From contig SIJG01000058.1 in assembly GCA_023374025.1 (NCBI GenBank), positions 441,005-505,004 on the forward strand: a stretch of DNA of 64,000 bases. Reading direction: 5' to 3'. This document shows, in pieces, positions 33,146 to 45,025 of this stretch; position 1 is the first letter of the stretch, and each line of letters opens with the position of its first letter. Both the position numbers and the translations under genes were made by a program. The DNA comes from Heterodera schachtii. Taxonomy: Eukaryota; Nematoda; Chromadorea; Rhabditida; Heteroderidae. A model generated the notes under the pieces. It was not told the DNA's origin and did not search any database. It saw only the letters and a list, made by a program, of their open reading frames with translations.

Positions 33146-34473
33146 ATTTGAGGATTTGACATTTGAGGACCCGACATTTGAGGACCCGACATTTGAGGAT
33201 CCCGACATTTGAGGACCCGACATTTGAGGATCCCGACATTTGAGGACACGACTTTTGAGGACCCGACATTTGAGGATATCCCCGACATTTGAGGACCCGA
33301 CTTTTGAGGACCCGACATTTGAGGACATAGACATTTTCAAAAAAATTAAATGGAAATTTTATTTTATATCATTATAAAAAGAAGAAAATGCCTTTCCCAA
33401 AGGCAAACGGGAGCAAATGTGGCAAAAATTCTTCTAGCACAGCCGAATAATTCCAATCTTTCTTTTCCACGTACAGAGTATAGGTTCAGGATGCCAATAT
33501 CTGCCTTTGAATTTTCATAATTGTCCAACACGTTGTCTAACACGAAGTTCAAAGGGAAAAAATCTTGTAAAAGCTCCAACTAAATAACGCCCAAGAAGGT
33601 TTCTATTTGGCTTTAAAAATGCAAATATCCAGTGTACAACCCCTATTATCAAATGAAAATGAATTAATCAAGAAGTTATACTTTTCAATTATCGGACTCA
33701 TCACTGTTCTAAAGAAGAGCGTTTGCAGTCTATAAACTGCGGCAGTATGAGTTGGACATAAGTCAGGGTATAAGAATTCGAGAACGGAAAACAACATACA
33801 GAGACAATTGATTTTGCTATTTGTTTGAAGCGTGATACGATTGAGAATCATAATGAAACTTAAAATCTCCTGAAATTCATACATAAACGGGCTGGCCATT
33901 CCCAGGATCGTAGAAAATGAGAGAAAATGTGAATGCTCGAAATGGGAAAAGAATGAAAAATATAATGACCTTGGAAATATCGGGAAGGAATTTCGGAGAA
34001 AAGATCCGAGACCAAAGGGGAAGTGACGAGAAATCTACTTTACAATATCTCATATCTTTACATAAACGACTTAGCGCAATGATTTTGGAAACTGGGATTA
34101 TTAAAAGGCAGATATTGGCATCCTGAACCTATACTCTGTACGTGGAAAAGAAAGATTGGAATTATTCGGCTGTGCTAGAAGAATTTTTGCCACATTTGCT
34201 CCCGTTTGCCTTTGGGAAAGGCATTTTCTTCTTTTTATAATGATATAAAATAAAATTTCCATTTAATTTTTTTGAAAATGTCTATGTCCTCAAATGTCGG
34301 GTCCTCAAAAGTCGGGTCCTCAAATGTCGGGGATATCCTCAAATGTCGGGTCCTCAAAAGTCGTGTCCTCAAATGTCGGGATCCTCAAATGTCGGGTCCT
34401 CAAATGTCGGGATCCTCAAATGTCGGGTCCTCAAATGTCGGGTCCTCAAATGTCAAATCCTCAAATGTCGGGT
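33146..34473. mobile_element. Inner foldback with CATTTGAGGACCCGA words
   Basis: The arms 33146-33330 and 34274-34473 are inverted runs of ACATTTGAGGACCCG words. They continue through a further inverted pair (33331-33495 against 34108-34270, with TACAGAGTATAGGTTCAGGA). The loop (33500-34100) carries a 98-codon minus-strand ORF at 33603-33899. Confidence 0.75.
33603..33899 (-). other. 98-codon ORF in the foldback loop
   Basis: ORF starting MASPFMYEFQEILSFIMILN and containing CLCMLFSVLEFLYPDLCPTH and YRLQTLFFRTVMSPI. It has normal amino-acid composition with a hydrophobic stretch, unlike the low-complexity ORFs around it. It may be a captured exon; the hydrophobic pattern could come from a multi-pass membrane protein, but I do not recognise a family. 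Confidence 0.35.
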
Positions 34474-34732
34474 AGCCCTTGAAGAAGTGAACAAAAAATT
34501 ATTCTTAACCGGGCCGGTCCGGGTTCCGGATCAGCACTTTTGGTGCCCCGAAAGTGGTGCGATAGGCTTCCGGAAATTGACCAATCGATCACTGAGTTTT
34601 TTGTGGATCGCCCACACTGAGTTTTTTTATGGATCGCCCACACTGAGTTTTTTTGTGGATCGCCCACACTGAGTTTTTTTGTGGATCGGCTCAGCACGCA
34701 ATTAAGCATATACAATTTTTATTAGTCTAATG

Positions 34733-35476
34733 CAGAGGTGTGATATCTGAGGATTTTTCCTCATTTTGTGGTCTTTTAAAGGGTTAACGAGGATTTTTTT
34801 TGAACTGAGGATTTGCGGATTTTTGTGGTCTTTTGAGAAATTTGAGGATTTTTGTGGTCTTTTGATAAAAAAGTGACAAAACGTCATGATTTTTTGAAAA
34901 ACTAGGCATATTTGGCAAAATGTTGGAACTTTTTCTTCAAATCTTAAATTTTTTTCAAAAAATCCTCAGTCAAAATCATTTTTTTGACAAAATTTGTTAA
35001 CAAATCGCACTCAAAATTCCAAATTTTTTCCGGCAGCGCCTATCGGCACTGCCGGACCCCCTCCCCCAATGTTTCCAAAAGTTTTTTTGGAAAACCGCGC
35101 CACAAAAAGAGCAATTTAAAAGCAAAAAAATTTAAGAGATGTCAATTTATTAATAAAACAATATAAACCGAATTTTTTTTTTGGAGGTTTTAAATAAGAT
35201 TAGTTGTAGATATTTACCAAAAATTACCAATTTTGCGATTCTTGACCAATTTTTTAAGAAAATTAGGAATTATTGGGGTCCGGCGGCGTTGATAGGCGCC
35301 ATGATTGTTTTCAAACGGAAAATATGACTCTTAAGTGATTTGTTTGCATTTTTTTATGTTTTAAAAAAATGAGGATTTTTCATGCCAAATGAGGAATTTT
35401 TTTGAGGTATTTTAGTGGCAAATGAGGATTTTTTATGGCATAAATGAGGATTTTCAAAATTTTGAGATCGCATCTC
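34733..35476. mobile_element. hAT-like element with GAGGATTTTTGTGGTC words
   Basis: The ends CAGAGGTGTGATATCTGAGG and GAGATCGCATCTCTG are inverted. The arms contain GAGGATTTTT words. The centre has CGGCAGCGCCTATCGGCACT near 35032 and CGGCGGCGTTGATAGGCGCC near 35280, plus GTTAACAAATCGCACTCAAA. It is homologous to 2950-3516. Flanks do not show a matching duplication. Confidence 0.7.
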
Positions 35477-35694
35477 TGGTATAAACATAAAACAGCAAAA
35501 TAAATTTCAAGGCTTCTTGTGTATATTCGAACGAAAGAATCAACAAATGAATGTAAGAGAGCATTTCTGAGAGAAAATAAATGAGCATCAAAACAAATCA
35601 AATTCCAATTGGTGAGACCGATCATTTCACAGATATAAATTAATTCACTTCCGCGCAATTAGCCGACATTTTCCATGCTTTGATCCGCTTATTC

Positions 35695-37257
35695 TTATTC
35701 TTCTTCCGCTGGTGGCGATAATGGCCTAAAATTAAGTGAAATTTGAATTAGGTGCTTGTTTATCTTTTACACTCACCCAATCCAATTATTGTCATAAAGC
35801 ACAAAATACGCTTTGTTCAAATTAGCATCCGAATTTTCGCCGTTTTCCCATTTATCCGCCGCCGTTTCTCCATTAATTGGACATCGCTTCAACAGAAATT
35901 TGCCAGGATGGCCTGCTGTCACTTGCTCCAATGTCAGCTTTTCTTTGGTCCGTTCGTTCACCGATTCAAAAAGCTCAATTGGCGTTGTAATTTCCAGTCC
36001 AAAATTCACTTTGTAACTGACTGAAACGGTGGCACTGATAAATTTCTAAACAATGGGAAACCCAAATTAAACGCGAGTCAATTAGTCAGTCGTTTAAGCT
36101 CTACTGCAGTTTACGCGTCCAAACGATTTATAAGTTTACGCTTCTAAATCAATGAAAGGGCTTAGCCAGGGGATGAGGAGGCTAAATCCCTCCCTCCCAC
36201 CCCCGAAACCCAAAAAAAAATGGACCCCAAAATGGCAAAAATAGTCTTTTTGGCGAAAACGAAAATAAAACGTCCTGCAAAACGCACTTCCTGTTCGAGA
36301 AAATGTTATGGCCTAAGAAACTGAGAGAATGGTCATTGGTTGGACGCATAAACTGCAGCAGTTGAGTAGAGCCGTTTAACGAAAATTTAGTCACCACCAC
36401 CTCTTTGAAAGTGGTGATCCATTCAAGATTTTTCGGAGGAATAACGCAACGCAATCGCTTCGGTTGGCCATTTGCTGTCGGCGTGTGTAACCATTTGGAA
36501 AGCACTTGGCCAGCAGTTGGAGGAGTTGCATTTGGCCCATAAAAATCATCACCACGCGCATCCGGGAACAGAGCATCAAAATGCATTGAATTAATGTTCA
36601 CATTGGAGAGAATTGAAGGCGATGTGAGGCGAAGCAAAGTGTCAAAATGCGCATCATTTTTAAAACTCAAATGATGGACATTTGTCGTCGTAAAAATGGG
36701 CCAAATCTGTCGGACAAAAACGTCACAAATTGGCTGGACATTGCTTTCGGCATTGCACGAACTCAAAATCAAATACAAATTGGTGCCATTGTCGAAAATT
36801 TGCTGATTTGAGCGGAGGAATTCGACGACGGAATGATCAATGTACCTGAAAAAGGGGGCACAAAAATAATACACACACAAAAATTTATGTTGAATTACGC
36901 AATCCGAAGGAAGCGAAAGCGAATTTTGTTCGGCAACGGACGGTCGGGCCATGGAAATGCCACATAATCGCCACCAATTCGTACAGAAAGTGTCGCTTTT
37001 GGTCCTGCTAATTCCTTGTGAATTTTGATTGTCCTCCAAAGTGTCAATTCAGTTTTGCCATTGAAATGCGTGTCCACTAAACCATCGAAACGTGGCGAAA
37101 GCAATGCCAATTTGAGACCGAGTTGGGCATGGTCAAAATAAGGGAAAATGTCCATCAAAATGTCGTTGCAAATCCAGCTGAAATGCGTGAAAACATTAAT
37201 TAAATGATAAATTTTAAATTCGAAAATTTCTCACCTTTTCTTTAAACGTCGGTTCAT
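35695..37257 (-). CDS. F-box family protein, type I (gene J), intact
   Basis: Minus-strand exons 37257-37235, 37177-36899, 36845-36401, 36045-35777 and 35725-35695 encode 348 residues in one frame. Start MNRRLKK is the conserved short exon. The F-box core reads WICNDILMDIFPYFDHAQLG and LLSPRFDGLVDTHFNGK. Exon 3 has VQPICDVFVRQIWPIF, SPSILSNV and AGQVLSKWL; exon 4 has PIELFESVNERTKEKLTL and LLKRCPINGETAA. The tail is short because an AAA codon became TAA: it ends SPPAEEE, with the rest of the acidic tail still readable downstream. Intron 3 holds a MITE (36098-36372), and a 959-bp hAT-type element sits only about 60 bp upstream of the ATG, so its promoter may have been displaced. Confidence 0.78.
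36098..36372. mobile_element. MITE in intron 3 of gene J
   Basis: The ends GCTCTACTGCAGTTTACGCG and TAAACTGCAGCAGTTGAGTA then GAGC are inverted; CGTTTAA flanks both sides. It is related in its ends to the GGCTCTATTGCAGTT family (9158, 45026). Confidence 0.6.
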
Positions 37258-37320
37258 TTTGTGGCAATTAGCTGCACACTTTTGTCGTAAGTTATAATTG
37301 CAAAAAATGACAGTTCTTAC

Positions 37321-38279
37321 TAGAGTTGGTCGGGACCGGGACCGGGATCGGGACCGGGACGGGAATTCCCGGTTTTTTCAGGTCCCGGTCCCGGTCCCGA
37401 TCCCGGTTTTTGGAAAAACAGAAATCCCGGTCCCGGTTTTGCCAGTCCCGGTCCCGGCGGGACTAAATAAGCACTGGTAAGAATGGGGGTCTGGGTGAGA
37501 AAAGAGAAGGGAATTGGTGAGAAGGAGAAATTTTTGAGAAAAAAAATTAAATTATTTATTCATTTAATTGCATTTGTTCACATCTTTATGTTGTCCAGTG
37601 GCTAAACCTTCTGACTTTCATTATTTGTCTCTTGGGTTCAATTCCTCGATGGAAACGAAACTTTTTTATATTTTCTTTACCATTATTTTTTTCATTTTTA
37701 ACAGCCTAAAACCCCACAAATTAATCAAATATTTGGTCATTTTTTGACAAATTCAGTTAACAAATCGCACTCAAATTTTCAAAATTTTTCCTGCGGTGCC
37801 TATCGACACCGCCGGACCCCCCCCCCCAATGTTCTAAAAAGTTTTTTGAAAAAACATTGCCACTAAAACAGTGATTTAAAAATTTTAAGAGATTGTTAAT
37901 TTGTTAAAAAAATCCAGAATTTTGGGACTCAGAAAATTCCAAGACGCCCCCCCCCCCCGAACTAAAAATTTTTAAAAATTTCCAATGAATAATAGAAAAA
38001 TTCTTCGAATCCCTTCCCCAAACGAAAATGTAAAAAATTTTATGCGTATATTTTTGAAGGTAGGCAATTTTCGTAACAAAGTGCACTCAAATTTTCAAAT
38101 TTTTTTCAAAAAAATTTTCTCTTGGAAAAATTCCCGGTTGGTCCCGGTCCCGGCTTTTCTCGCGGTCCCGATCCCGGTCCCGGTCAAAAAACTTGGTCCC
38201 GGTCCCGGTCCCGACTTTTCTGGTCCCGGCAAGTCCCGGTCCCGTTTTTTGTCAAATTTCCCGGTCCCGACCAACTCTA
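37321..38279. mobile_element. 959-bp non-autonomous hAT-type element with CGGTCCCGGTCCC words
   Basis: The ends TAGAGTTGGTCGGGACCGGG and complement are flanked by the perfect duplication GTTCTTAC (37313-37320, 38280-38287), fitting nTnnnnAn. Arms are CCGGTCCCGGTCCCGATCCC words. The centre has GTTAACAAATCGCACTCAAA and a variant palindrome CTGCGGTGCCTATCGACACC (about 37788). A B-box-like GGGTTCAATTCC lies at about 37636. A fragment of the same ends is near 51355. Confidence 0.85.
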
Positions 38280-38287
38280 GTTCTTAC

Positions 38288-39230
38288 AATTGCTCTGCTT
38301 TTTATTATGAATTTTCTCATAAATCGCAACTTTTTTTTTTCGCATTTCTGTAAAAAATAGGCAATTATCTGCAAGTTTTTCAAAATAAGCAGCAGAAAAA
38401 CGTTAATTCTTATTAAAGAATCAGGTCTCAAAATTAATAACCATGAATGCTTGCATTTTTAATTGCCAGTGCATTCCTCCGGCAACCACAAAAATTTTAA
38501 AACCAAGGCTTCGATCGAAAGTTTTCTAAACCAAAACATCGGGCTCAAAAAACAGAATTTGGTGTCGAAAATTAAAACATTTTGCGAAATTGCTTCAAAT
38601 CAGTTACATATTTATACAAATTATTTGATCAAAAATTATCAAATATTATATACATATTTGGTTTTAACAATTTTGGAGAGGAAATTGGCCGCCGGAATTT
38701 TTTTGTTTGAATGGCTAATTTTTTTAATTTGGCCTACCCTCAAATCAGAACATTTTTATTTTCTCAGATTTGAAAAATTATGTAATCAGTCAGCCAGCAG
38801 GTTTCAGGTGCTTTAAAACTAAGATTTTGACCCCAAAAATAAGATTTTTTGAAAAATGTACTTTTTACCTTGTAAAAACTATTAAAAAGCTTTGTCAACC
38901 GATCTGATCCAATTTACGATTGAAAATACTTAAATGCGATTTGCTAACAGATTTTGTCCTTAAAAATGATAATTTTGCGATTTCGAGTTAATTTTTTGAG
39001 GAAGATTAGAGGTTTTTGTAGACACCATATTTAATTTTTGTAGATTTATTTTCAAATCCAAGAATAAGCACAAAACAAGAAGGTCTTGCCAAAAAAGGAC
39101 AAATATTAGAAAAAAAGGACACTTGGAAGCACAGATATTTATGAATTCGAACGAAAAAAAATCAACAAAGCATTTTGAGATAAAATGAGCATCAAATCCG
39201 TTTCGACTTGATGAGATCGTTGATCATTTC
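38288..39230. other. Gene-free stretch with element debris
   Basis: No gene is recognised. Near 38940-39010 the shared element core (GCTAACAGATTTTGTCCTTA) appears without its palindrome, followed by AAAAAAGGACAAAT words near 39095. The conserved type I 3' UTR block of gene K is at about 39190-39235. Confidence 0.4.
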
Positions 39231-39259
39231 TCAAATATAATTAATTCACTTCCAAGCAA

Positions 39260-40897
39260 TTAGACGACATTTTCCATGCTTTGATCCGCTTTTTCTTTTT
39301 CTTTCGCTGGTGGCGATAATGGCCTCAAATTAAGTGAAATTTGAATTGAATTGCCAATTATCTGTTACACTCACCCAATGCACTGTTTGTTAATGTTAAG
39401 CACAAAACGGACACCGTTAAATTTGTCAGCCAAATTTTCGTTTTCGCATTTAATCGCTGCCGTTTCTCCATTAATTGGACATCGCTTCAACAGCCAACTG
39501 CCAGGATAAGGTGCCATTTTCTCCAATGACAGATTTTCTTTGGTCCGTCCGCTCTCAAATTCAAATGGCTCAATTGGTGTTGAACTTTTCAATTCAAAAT
39601 ACATTTTGTAACTGATTGAAGCGGTGGCACGGAGAAATGTCTAAACAATGGGAAACGAAAATTAAAGACAATCAATTAGTCAGTCGTTAAAAACGGAAAT
39701 TTTGGTCACACCTCTTTGAAACTGTTGATCCATTCGAGATTTGGTGATTCAAAATGTTTATCGCAACGCAACTTCTTCGGACGGCCATCTGTTCTCGGAG
39801 TGTGCAACCATTTGGACAACATTTGTCCGGGAGAAGTTGTGTTTGTTGGCCCATCATCGTCATCAATTGCTTCTGGGAACAGACGAAGAGATTGGATTGA
39901 ATTAATATTCATATCGGAGAGGATTGAAGGCGATGTGAGACGAAACAAAGTGTCCAAATTATCAGCAAAGTCAAAGCACAAATGATGGACATTTGTTGTC
40001 GTAAATATGGGCCAAATTTGACGGACATAAACATCCCAAATCGGGCGGACATTGCTTTCTGTTTTGGATGAATGCAAATGCAAATTGTTGCCTCTGTCCC
40101 AAATTGGTTGATTGGAGCGGAGAAATTCGACGACGGAATGATCAATGTAACTGAAAAAGGGAGCAACATAAAATGCATTAATACATACAAAAAACTAAAG
40201 TTGAAATTACTCAATTTGAAGGAAATGGAAGCGAATTTTGTTGTGCAACGGACGGTCAGGCCATGGAAATTCCACAGGATTGGCATTATCGATTAACACA
40301 GTTAATTTCGGCACTTTTGTGAAAGCGTCTTTGTGAATCCTGATAGCTCTCCAAATCGTCAATTCTGATTTGCCATCGAAATGCGCGTCCACCAAAACAC
40401 GAAACGATCGGAAATCAGTGCCAAATTGAGGCCGAGTTTACGACGACGAAAAAATGGCAAAATGTCCATCCAAACATCGTGGCAAATCCAACTGAAAAGA
40501 ATAAAATTTAAAAATTCCTCACATTAAAAAAAATTAAAAAACCCTTACCCGTATAATTGCTGAATACGGGTTTTTACGGGTTAAGGGTTTTTAGCCCGTA
40601 ACCCGTATAGATGTCAAGCCCGTAACCCTTACCCTTACCCGTACATTCTAAAAATTCCGGTCTCTAGTAGGCATCATTTAGCGGTCTTAAAATTCTTAAT
40701 TTTAACCCTAAAATTCTCACATTTTCCTCAAAGTTCGTTTCATTTTTTGTGGCCACGCGAACACTTCGCCGCTTTCCAAATGATGTCACAAATGAACCCA
40801 TCAATTGTTGTTCATGATGTCCATCAATTGCGATAGAAGAAATGAGTAGCCGATTGTCGGAGGAATGCTTTTTCTTTTTTGTGACGGGCGGTGCCAT
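39260..40897 (-). pseudogene. Type I F-box gene K, frameshifted
   Basis: Exons 40491-40211, 40150-39712, 39640-39375 and 39323-39260 are all present on the minus strand with good borders. They include VRPIWDVYVRQIWPIF, SPSILSDM, MLSKWLHTP, PFEFESGRTKENLSLEK, LLKRCPINGETAA and the acidic tail. A one-base loss in exon 2 near 40402 (after DRF in the F-box core) breaks the frame. Upstream, 40897-40720 encodes a basic extension (MAPPVTKKKKHSSDNRLL ... GSFVTSFGKRRSVRVATKN) shared with gene N. It runs into the first exon (MKRTLRK) with an extra A that also shifts the frame. The first intron is enlarged by CCCGTAACCCTTACCC repeats (about 40540-40670). Confidence 0.7.
40540..40672. repeat. ACCCGTA/TACGGGT word cluster in intron 1 of gene K
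   Basis: Inverted words ACCCTTACCCGTA and TACGGGTTAAGGGT occupy about 130 bp and end in CCGGTCTCTAG, the same end as the element at 57743. It is probably a short hAT-type foldback with its own terminal word. Confidence 0.5.
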
Positions 40898-41238
40898 TAT
40901 AAAAAGTGATTTTGCTTAATGGGAAATTTTTATCAAATTTTAGGTTTTAAATGAGCACTATTATACGTAATGGTGTCATATGAAACACGTTATGGCTAAA
41001 AATAAACGTCAGATTCGACTTCAATTTTCTTTTTTTACCCAAATTTTTTTTTTTTTAATTTGGCTCTCAAAACAGAAAAGTAAACAGAAAGGTTCCTACA
41101 TCACACATTATATATTCTAACTATATTTGATAAAGAAGAGCAGAGCAATGAAGAATTTAGGAAATTTTGTCGCCTCTTTTTCAATTCCCATTTTCGGGAC
41201 TATAAAAATGTTTGTTTTTTCAATTTGCCTCTCATTAT

Positions 41239-41829
41239 TAGGGATGTGACTTTTAGTGACCAAAAATCCCAAAATAGTTAACTAAAATAGTGAGCAAAAA
41301 TGCCAAAATAGTGACAAAATAGTGACAAAAAGTCCAAAATAGTGACGAATAGTGACATAATTTTCAGCCAAAATTGAGCAAAAATAATTTTTATTCACTG
41401 ATTGCAGTTGCAAATGAGGTACATTTCCTTTCTAATATTTTCTCAGCAAAAATTGACATTTTTTAAACCAAAAATTTTGCCAAGAAAAAAAAATTTGGGG
41501 GAAATTTTTTATGAAAATTTTCCAATTCTTAGGGGTGCCTTTTTTGAAAAAAAATTTTAGGTCGATTCTTAGGGGTGTATTTTTCGTTTTTATTGCATTT
41601 TTGTTAAGGAATTTTCCAAAAAATGCCAAAAAAGTGAAAAAATAGTGACAAAACGCCCAAATAGTGACTTTTAACTATTTTAGTGACGAAAGGCCAAAAT
41701 AGTGATTTCTAGTGACCGATAGTGACCTCAGAATCGAAAAATTTTAATGCAGAAATGCGTTTTTTGAGCTCCTTTCTTCAAATCAATTGAGCAAAAAAAA
41801 ATAGTTAAAACCTAAAAGTCACATCCCTA
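41239..41829. mobile_element. 591-bp non-autonomous hAT-type element with AGTGAC words
   Basis: The ends TAGGGATGTGACTTTTAG and CTAAAAGTCACATCCCTA are flanked by the perfect duplication CTCATTAT (41231-41238, 41830-41837), fitting nTnnnnAn. Arms are AAAATAGTGACAAA words. The centre has CAATTCTTAGGGGTG and CGATTCTTAGGGGTGTATTT as in 30553. Confidence 0.85.
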
Positions 41830-41922
41830 CTCATTATTTATAAAAAATTCCAACACAAAATTTTCTATTCTGATCTTTAATCAGTCGAAAAACAGCAGCA
41901 AATTGTGCCAATTGCCACAAAA

Positions 41923-43170
41923 ATGAACCGCCGGTAATACATAAAATTACAAATTTTCATTTACCTTAAATTATTTTTCCCGAATTTTCAGTTGGATTTG
42001 CAACGATGTTTGGATGGACATTCTCCCATCTTTTGACCGTGCTCAACTCGGACTCAAAATGGCACTTCTTTCTCCACGTTTTGATGCGTTGGTGGACAAA
42101 CATTTCGATGGCAAAAGAGAATTGCCAATTTTGAGAACAATCAAAATTTACAAAGACGCTGTTGAATTAGTGCCGAACTTAGCCGTGATTATCGATGAAG
42201 ACAATTCAGTGGCATTTCCGTTGCCTGACCATTCGTTGCCCAACAAAATTCGCTTTAAGGACCTTTGGATTGCGTAATGCAAACTAAATAAAAAGCAATG
42301 CATTTATCACCACTCATTTTTCAGTTACATCGATCACTTCGTCATCGCTTTTCTTCGTGCCAATCAACAAATTTTTAACAAATGGAACGACACCAATTTG
42401 ACTTTGTGGTTTTATCTTGCACATAGCGTTGATGTCCAGCCCATTTGGGATGTTTTTGCACGTGAAATTTGGCCCATTTTTGCGTCAAACATTCGCCATT
42501 TTCACTTTTTTGGCGGTGATCATTTGAACAATTTGCGTCGCCGCATTTCGCCCACAATTCTTGCCGATCTCAACATTAATTCCATCTTTTCTCGTGTTCT
42601 GTTCCCCGATCCAATTGCTGATGATGATGGACCAAATGCAACTTCGACTGGCCAAGCGTTGTCCAAATGGTTGCACACTCCGCGAAAAGATGGCCAACCG
42701 AAGAGATTGTTTTGCATGTATGCTACTGCTGGTGATGTCAACAAGTTCAAAAAGGTGTGGCCATGTTTTCGTTAAGCAACTGATTTTGATTTTTGTTTCC
42801 AATTGTTTAGAAATTTCTCAATGACACAACTTCCGTCCGCTACAAAATTCAGTTTTCTGTTCATGCAAAGTCAACGTCAATTGAGCCATTTGAATTGATG
42901 AACGGACGAACCAACGAAAAGCTGACATTGACCAAACCAAGCGAAGATGAATGGGACGGGCGATGGATTATGAAAAGGTGCCAAATTGGGGAAACGACGA
43001 CGGCGATTCAATGGGAATACGCGAGCAATTTGAACAATGTGCACTTTGAGCTTCACGATGCCAATATTTGCATTGGGTGAGTAAAAAAAAGCATTTGAGT
43101 TTGTTAAAAAATAATAATTTAAAATTGCGATTAATTTAGGCCATTTACTCCGCCAGAACAACAACAGTGA
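41923..43170 (+). CDS. F-box family protein, type I (gene L), intact
   Basis: Exons 41923-41933, 41992-42273, 42325-42754, 42811-43076 and 43140-43170 encode 339 residues without interruption. Start MNRR is the 11-nt first exon. The F-box core is WICNDVWMDILPSFDRAQLG with LLSPRFDALVDKHFDGK. Exon 3 has VQPIWDVFAREIWPIFASNI, SPTILADL and GQALSKWL; exon 4 has EPFELMNGRTNEKLTL and IMKRCQIGETTTAIQW. The tail is short and Gln-rich (PFTPPEQQQ) instead of acidic. A TTATAAAAAATTCC box near 41838-41850 could be the TATA element; it lies at the edge of the hAT-type element ending at 41829, so that element inserted just upstream of the promoter. Confidence 0.82.
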
Positions 43171-43740
43171 TCACTGATCAGCAGAGGAAATGAATTAATT
43201 GAGAAATGATCGATCATAATTCAGCAGTGATAATTATGTATTTTATGGAGAGATCGCGTAAATTGGTGTAAATGTTAATAAATTGGAGGTGTTAAAAGTG
43301 GCAAAATATACGCATAAGCTTTCGGATTAAGCTTACGTTGAGCCTAGGCTTAGCCCTAAGCTTAGGCTTTATTTTGTAAAAAAATTTATTGTACGAGCTG
43401 CTATTGACCCGATTTTTCATCAAGTCTTTGAATCTTTGTGTCTCGGAGTTTTCGGATTCGGGGGTAAGTCGCGAATCTTAGGAAGTTTTGGGTAAGCATT
43501 CCTATTGATCATTCTCTATATATGCGAAAATTTTACCGTTGTTTTAGCCATTTTATCAACAATTAATTAATTACTCACGATTGGATTTCACTTATACACG
43601 TACATAAAAATAGAATGGAAATGGACGCATTTGCGAACAAGCAAAAGTCAAATACAAACAAACAAACAATTAGGCAATATTTAAAAGGCAAATTGCCACC
43701 AACATCATTTCGGTCAGACAATTTCGTCACCCATCAATTA
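43171..43740. other. Between convergent genes L and M; dispersed repeats
   Basis: Contains an inverted AAGCCTAGGCTTA-type word cluster (43320-43375), a relative of 645-690, then the repeat shared in inverse with 1830-1930, and from about 43560 the conserved type II 3' flank on the minus strand. No gene. Confidence 0.45.
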
Positions 43741-43742
43741 AT

Positions 43743-44906
43743 TCATTTCTTCTGTTGATCACTCGCCCCGGGAGAAGCGTCGTCGAGAAGACTGAAAAAA
43801 CGATGATTCGATTGCAATTAGAAGTCATTGGCATTTTATGAGTCCAACCAACTATTCTTGTCCATAACCGTACATTTTTGGTACCATTTGAAAGCACAAA
43901 GTCTAAGCAATTGGACTCATAAAACACAAAAAAAAAGAAATCATTAAGCATTTTATATTTTATTCACCCGTTGTCGAATCCATCATCTCTGATCCGAATG
44001 TCAATTGGGTTCTGTCGAGCACTCAATTCTTCCCATACGTTTTTCCAATTTCGCTCATCCCATCCAATTGGAGAACGGACGAGCCAAAAGTCATTTGCAT
44101 CTTTTTGTTCCAGTGCCAATTTCTCCCCAGTCACTTCGTTGATCAGATCAAATGGTAAAATGAAGTCAATCGGAGAAGACATCAGAAAGAGAATGCGAAA
44201 AGTAACCGGAGAAGAAGCATTGGAAAATGCCTAAATATGGGACAAAAAATCATAGAAAAACCAATTAAATAGGGATAATCACCGTTTGAAATTGTTCCAT
44301 CGTTGACGACCATTGATCCGGTGAGCATTTGAGCACCTTTGGCACACCGTCCGGACGAGGCGTGAATAACCATTTGGTCATCGCTTGGCCATCCGACGCA
44401 TTGGCACTTTCATCGGGCGGAAATTCCGGGAGAATGACATCTTTGAAAATGACAGTGTAAAGGGATGGACAATCGTTGAGAAGTGACGGGGCCAATTGAC
44501 GCAAACGCCGAAAAGTGATGGTATTCAAAAACAGCATATGAATAGAAAGGCGAAACATTTTGAGCAAAACAAAGTCCAAAATGCGAACATTTTCAGTGAT
44601 AATGTCCAAGTATATTGAAGAAAAGGCGAAAAAACGGTGGAAAAGGCGGAGAAATGCGATGACATTTTGGTCGATGTAACTGAAAAGCAGAAAATTTGGA
44701 TAAAACATTTCCAATCGAATCAAATTTTTACGCGATTGTAATGCCTCGGAATCCGATGACTTTGTTGGGCAACGGATTTTGCGGAATTGGCAATGGTTTT
44801 TCATCGGAATTGACAATTTGCATTTGTTTGGTGCCATTCTCTCCAATTTTGTGGCAAATTCGCATAAAGCCCAATTTCCATTTGCGTGTCTTGAAGTGTT
44901 CGTGGG
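43743..44906 (-). pseudogene. Type II F-box gene M, 5' truncated
   Basis: Minus-strand exons 44679-44283, 44230-43968 and 43791-43743 are intact (YIDQNVIAFLRLFHRFFAFS, SANASDGQAMTKWL, LINEVTGEKLALEQ, LLDDASPGASDQQKK). Exon 3 (lower end 44732) begins abruptly at about 44906 in HEHFKTRKWKLGFMRICHK. The membrane segment and the F-box core are missing, replaced by unrelated DNA. The remaining exon 3 is almost the same as that of gene R (61707-61982), its probable closest relative. Confidence 0.7.
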
Positions 44907-45025
44907 CTCGGCACTCATTTTTGGACGACCTTTTGCGTTCCTCTTAGATTCACATTTAGTGGAGACAATCGCCTAAATGAAATGTTAAAAATAAATGTGA
45001 CCGACATCAATTAAAGCAAAAGGGA

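Larger units (their letters stand above)
32292..34698. mobile_element. 2.4-kb nested foldback element
   Basis: The outer ends CGGTGCTAGGTCGATCC and (complement) CGTGCTGAGCCGATCC are flanked by a perfect 8-bp duplication CAATTAAG (32284-32291, 34699-34706). The outer arms (32292-32648, 34476-34698) begin with 26-bp GATCCACAAAAAAACTCAGTG repeats, nine on the left and four on the right, and continue through AATTGACCAATCGATCACTG and GAACAAAAAATTATTCTTAA. Between them are a long palindrome (32649-33133) and an inner foldback (33146-34473). No transposase is visible. Confidence 0.8.

Noticed and set aside
41432..41629. Small ORFs rich in Lys/Asn/Phe near TTCTTAGGGGTG (also 23310, 30806)
   Set aside because: They are the shared core of hAT-type elements; frames are not conserved among copies.
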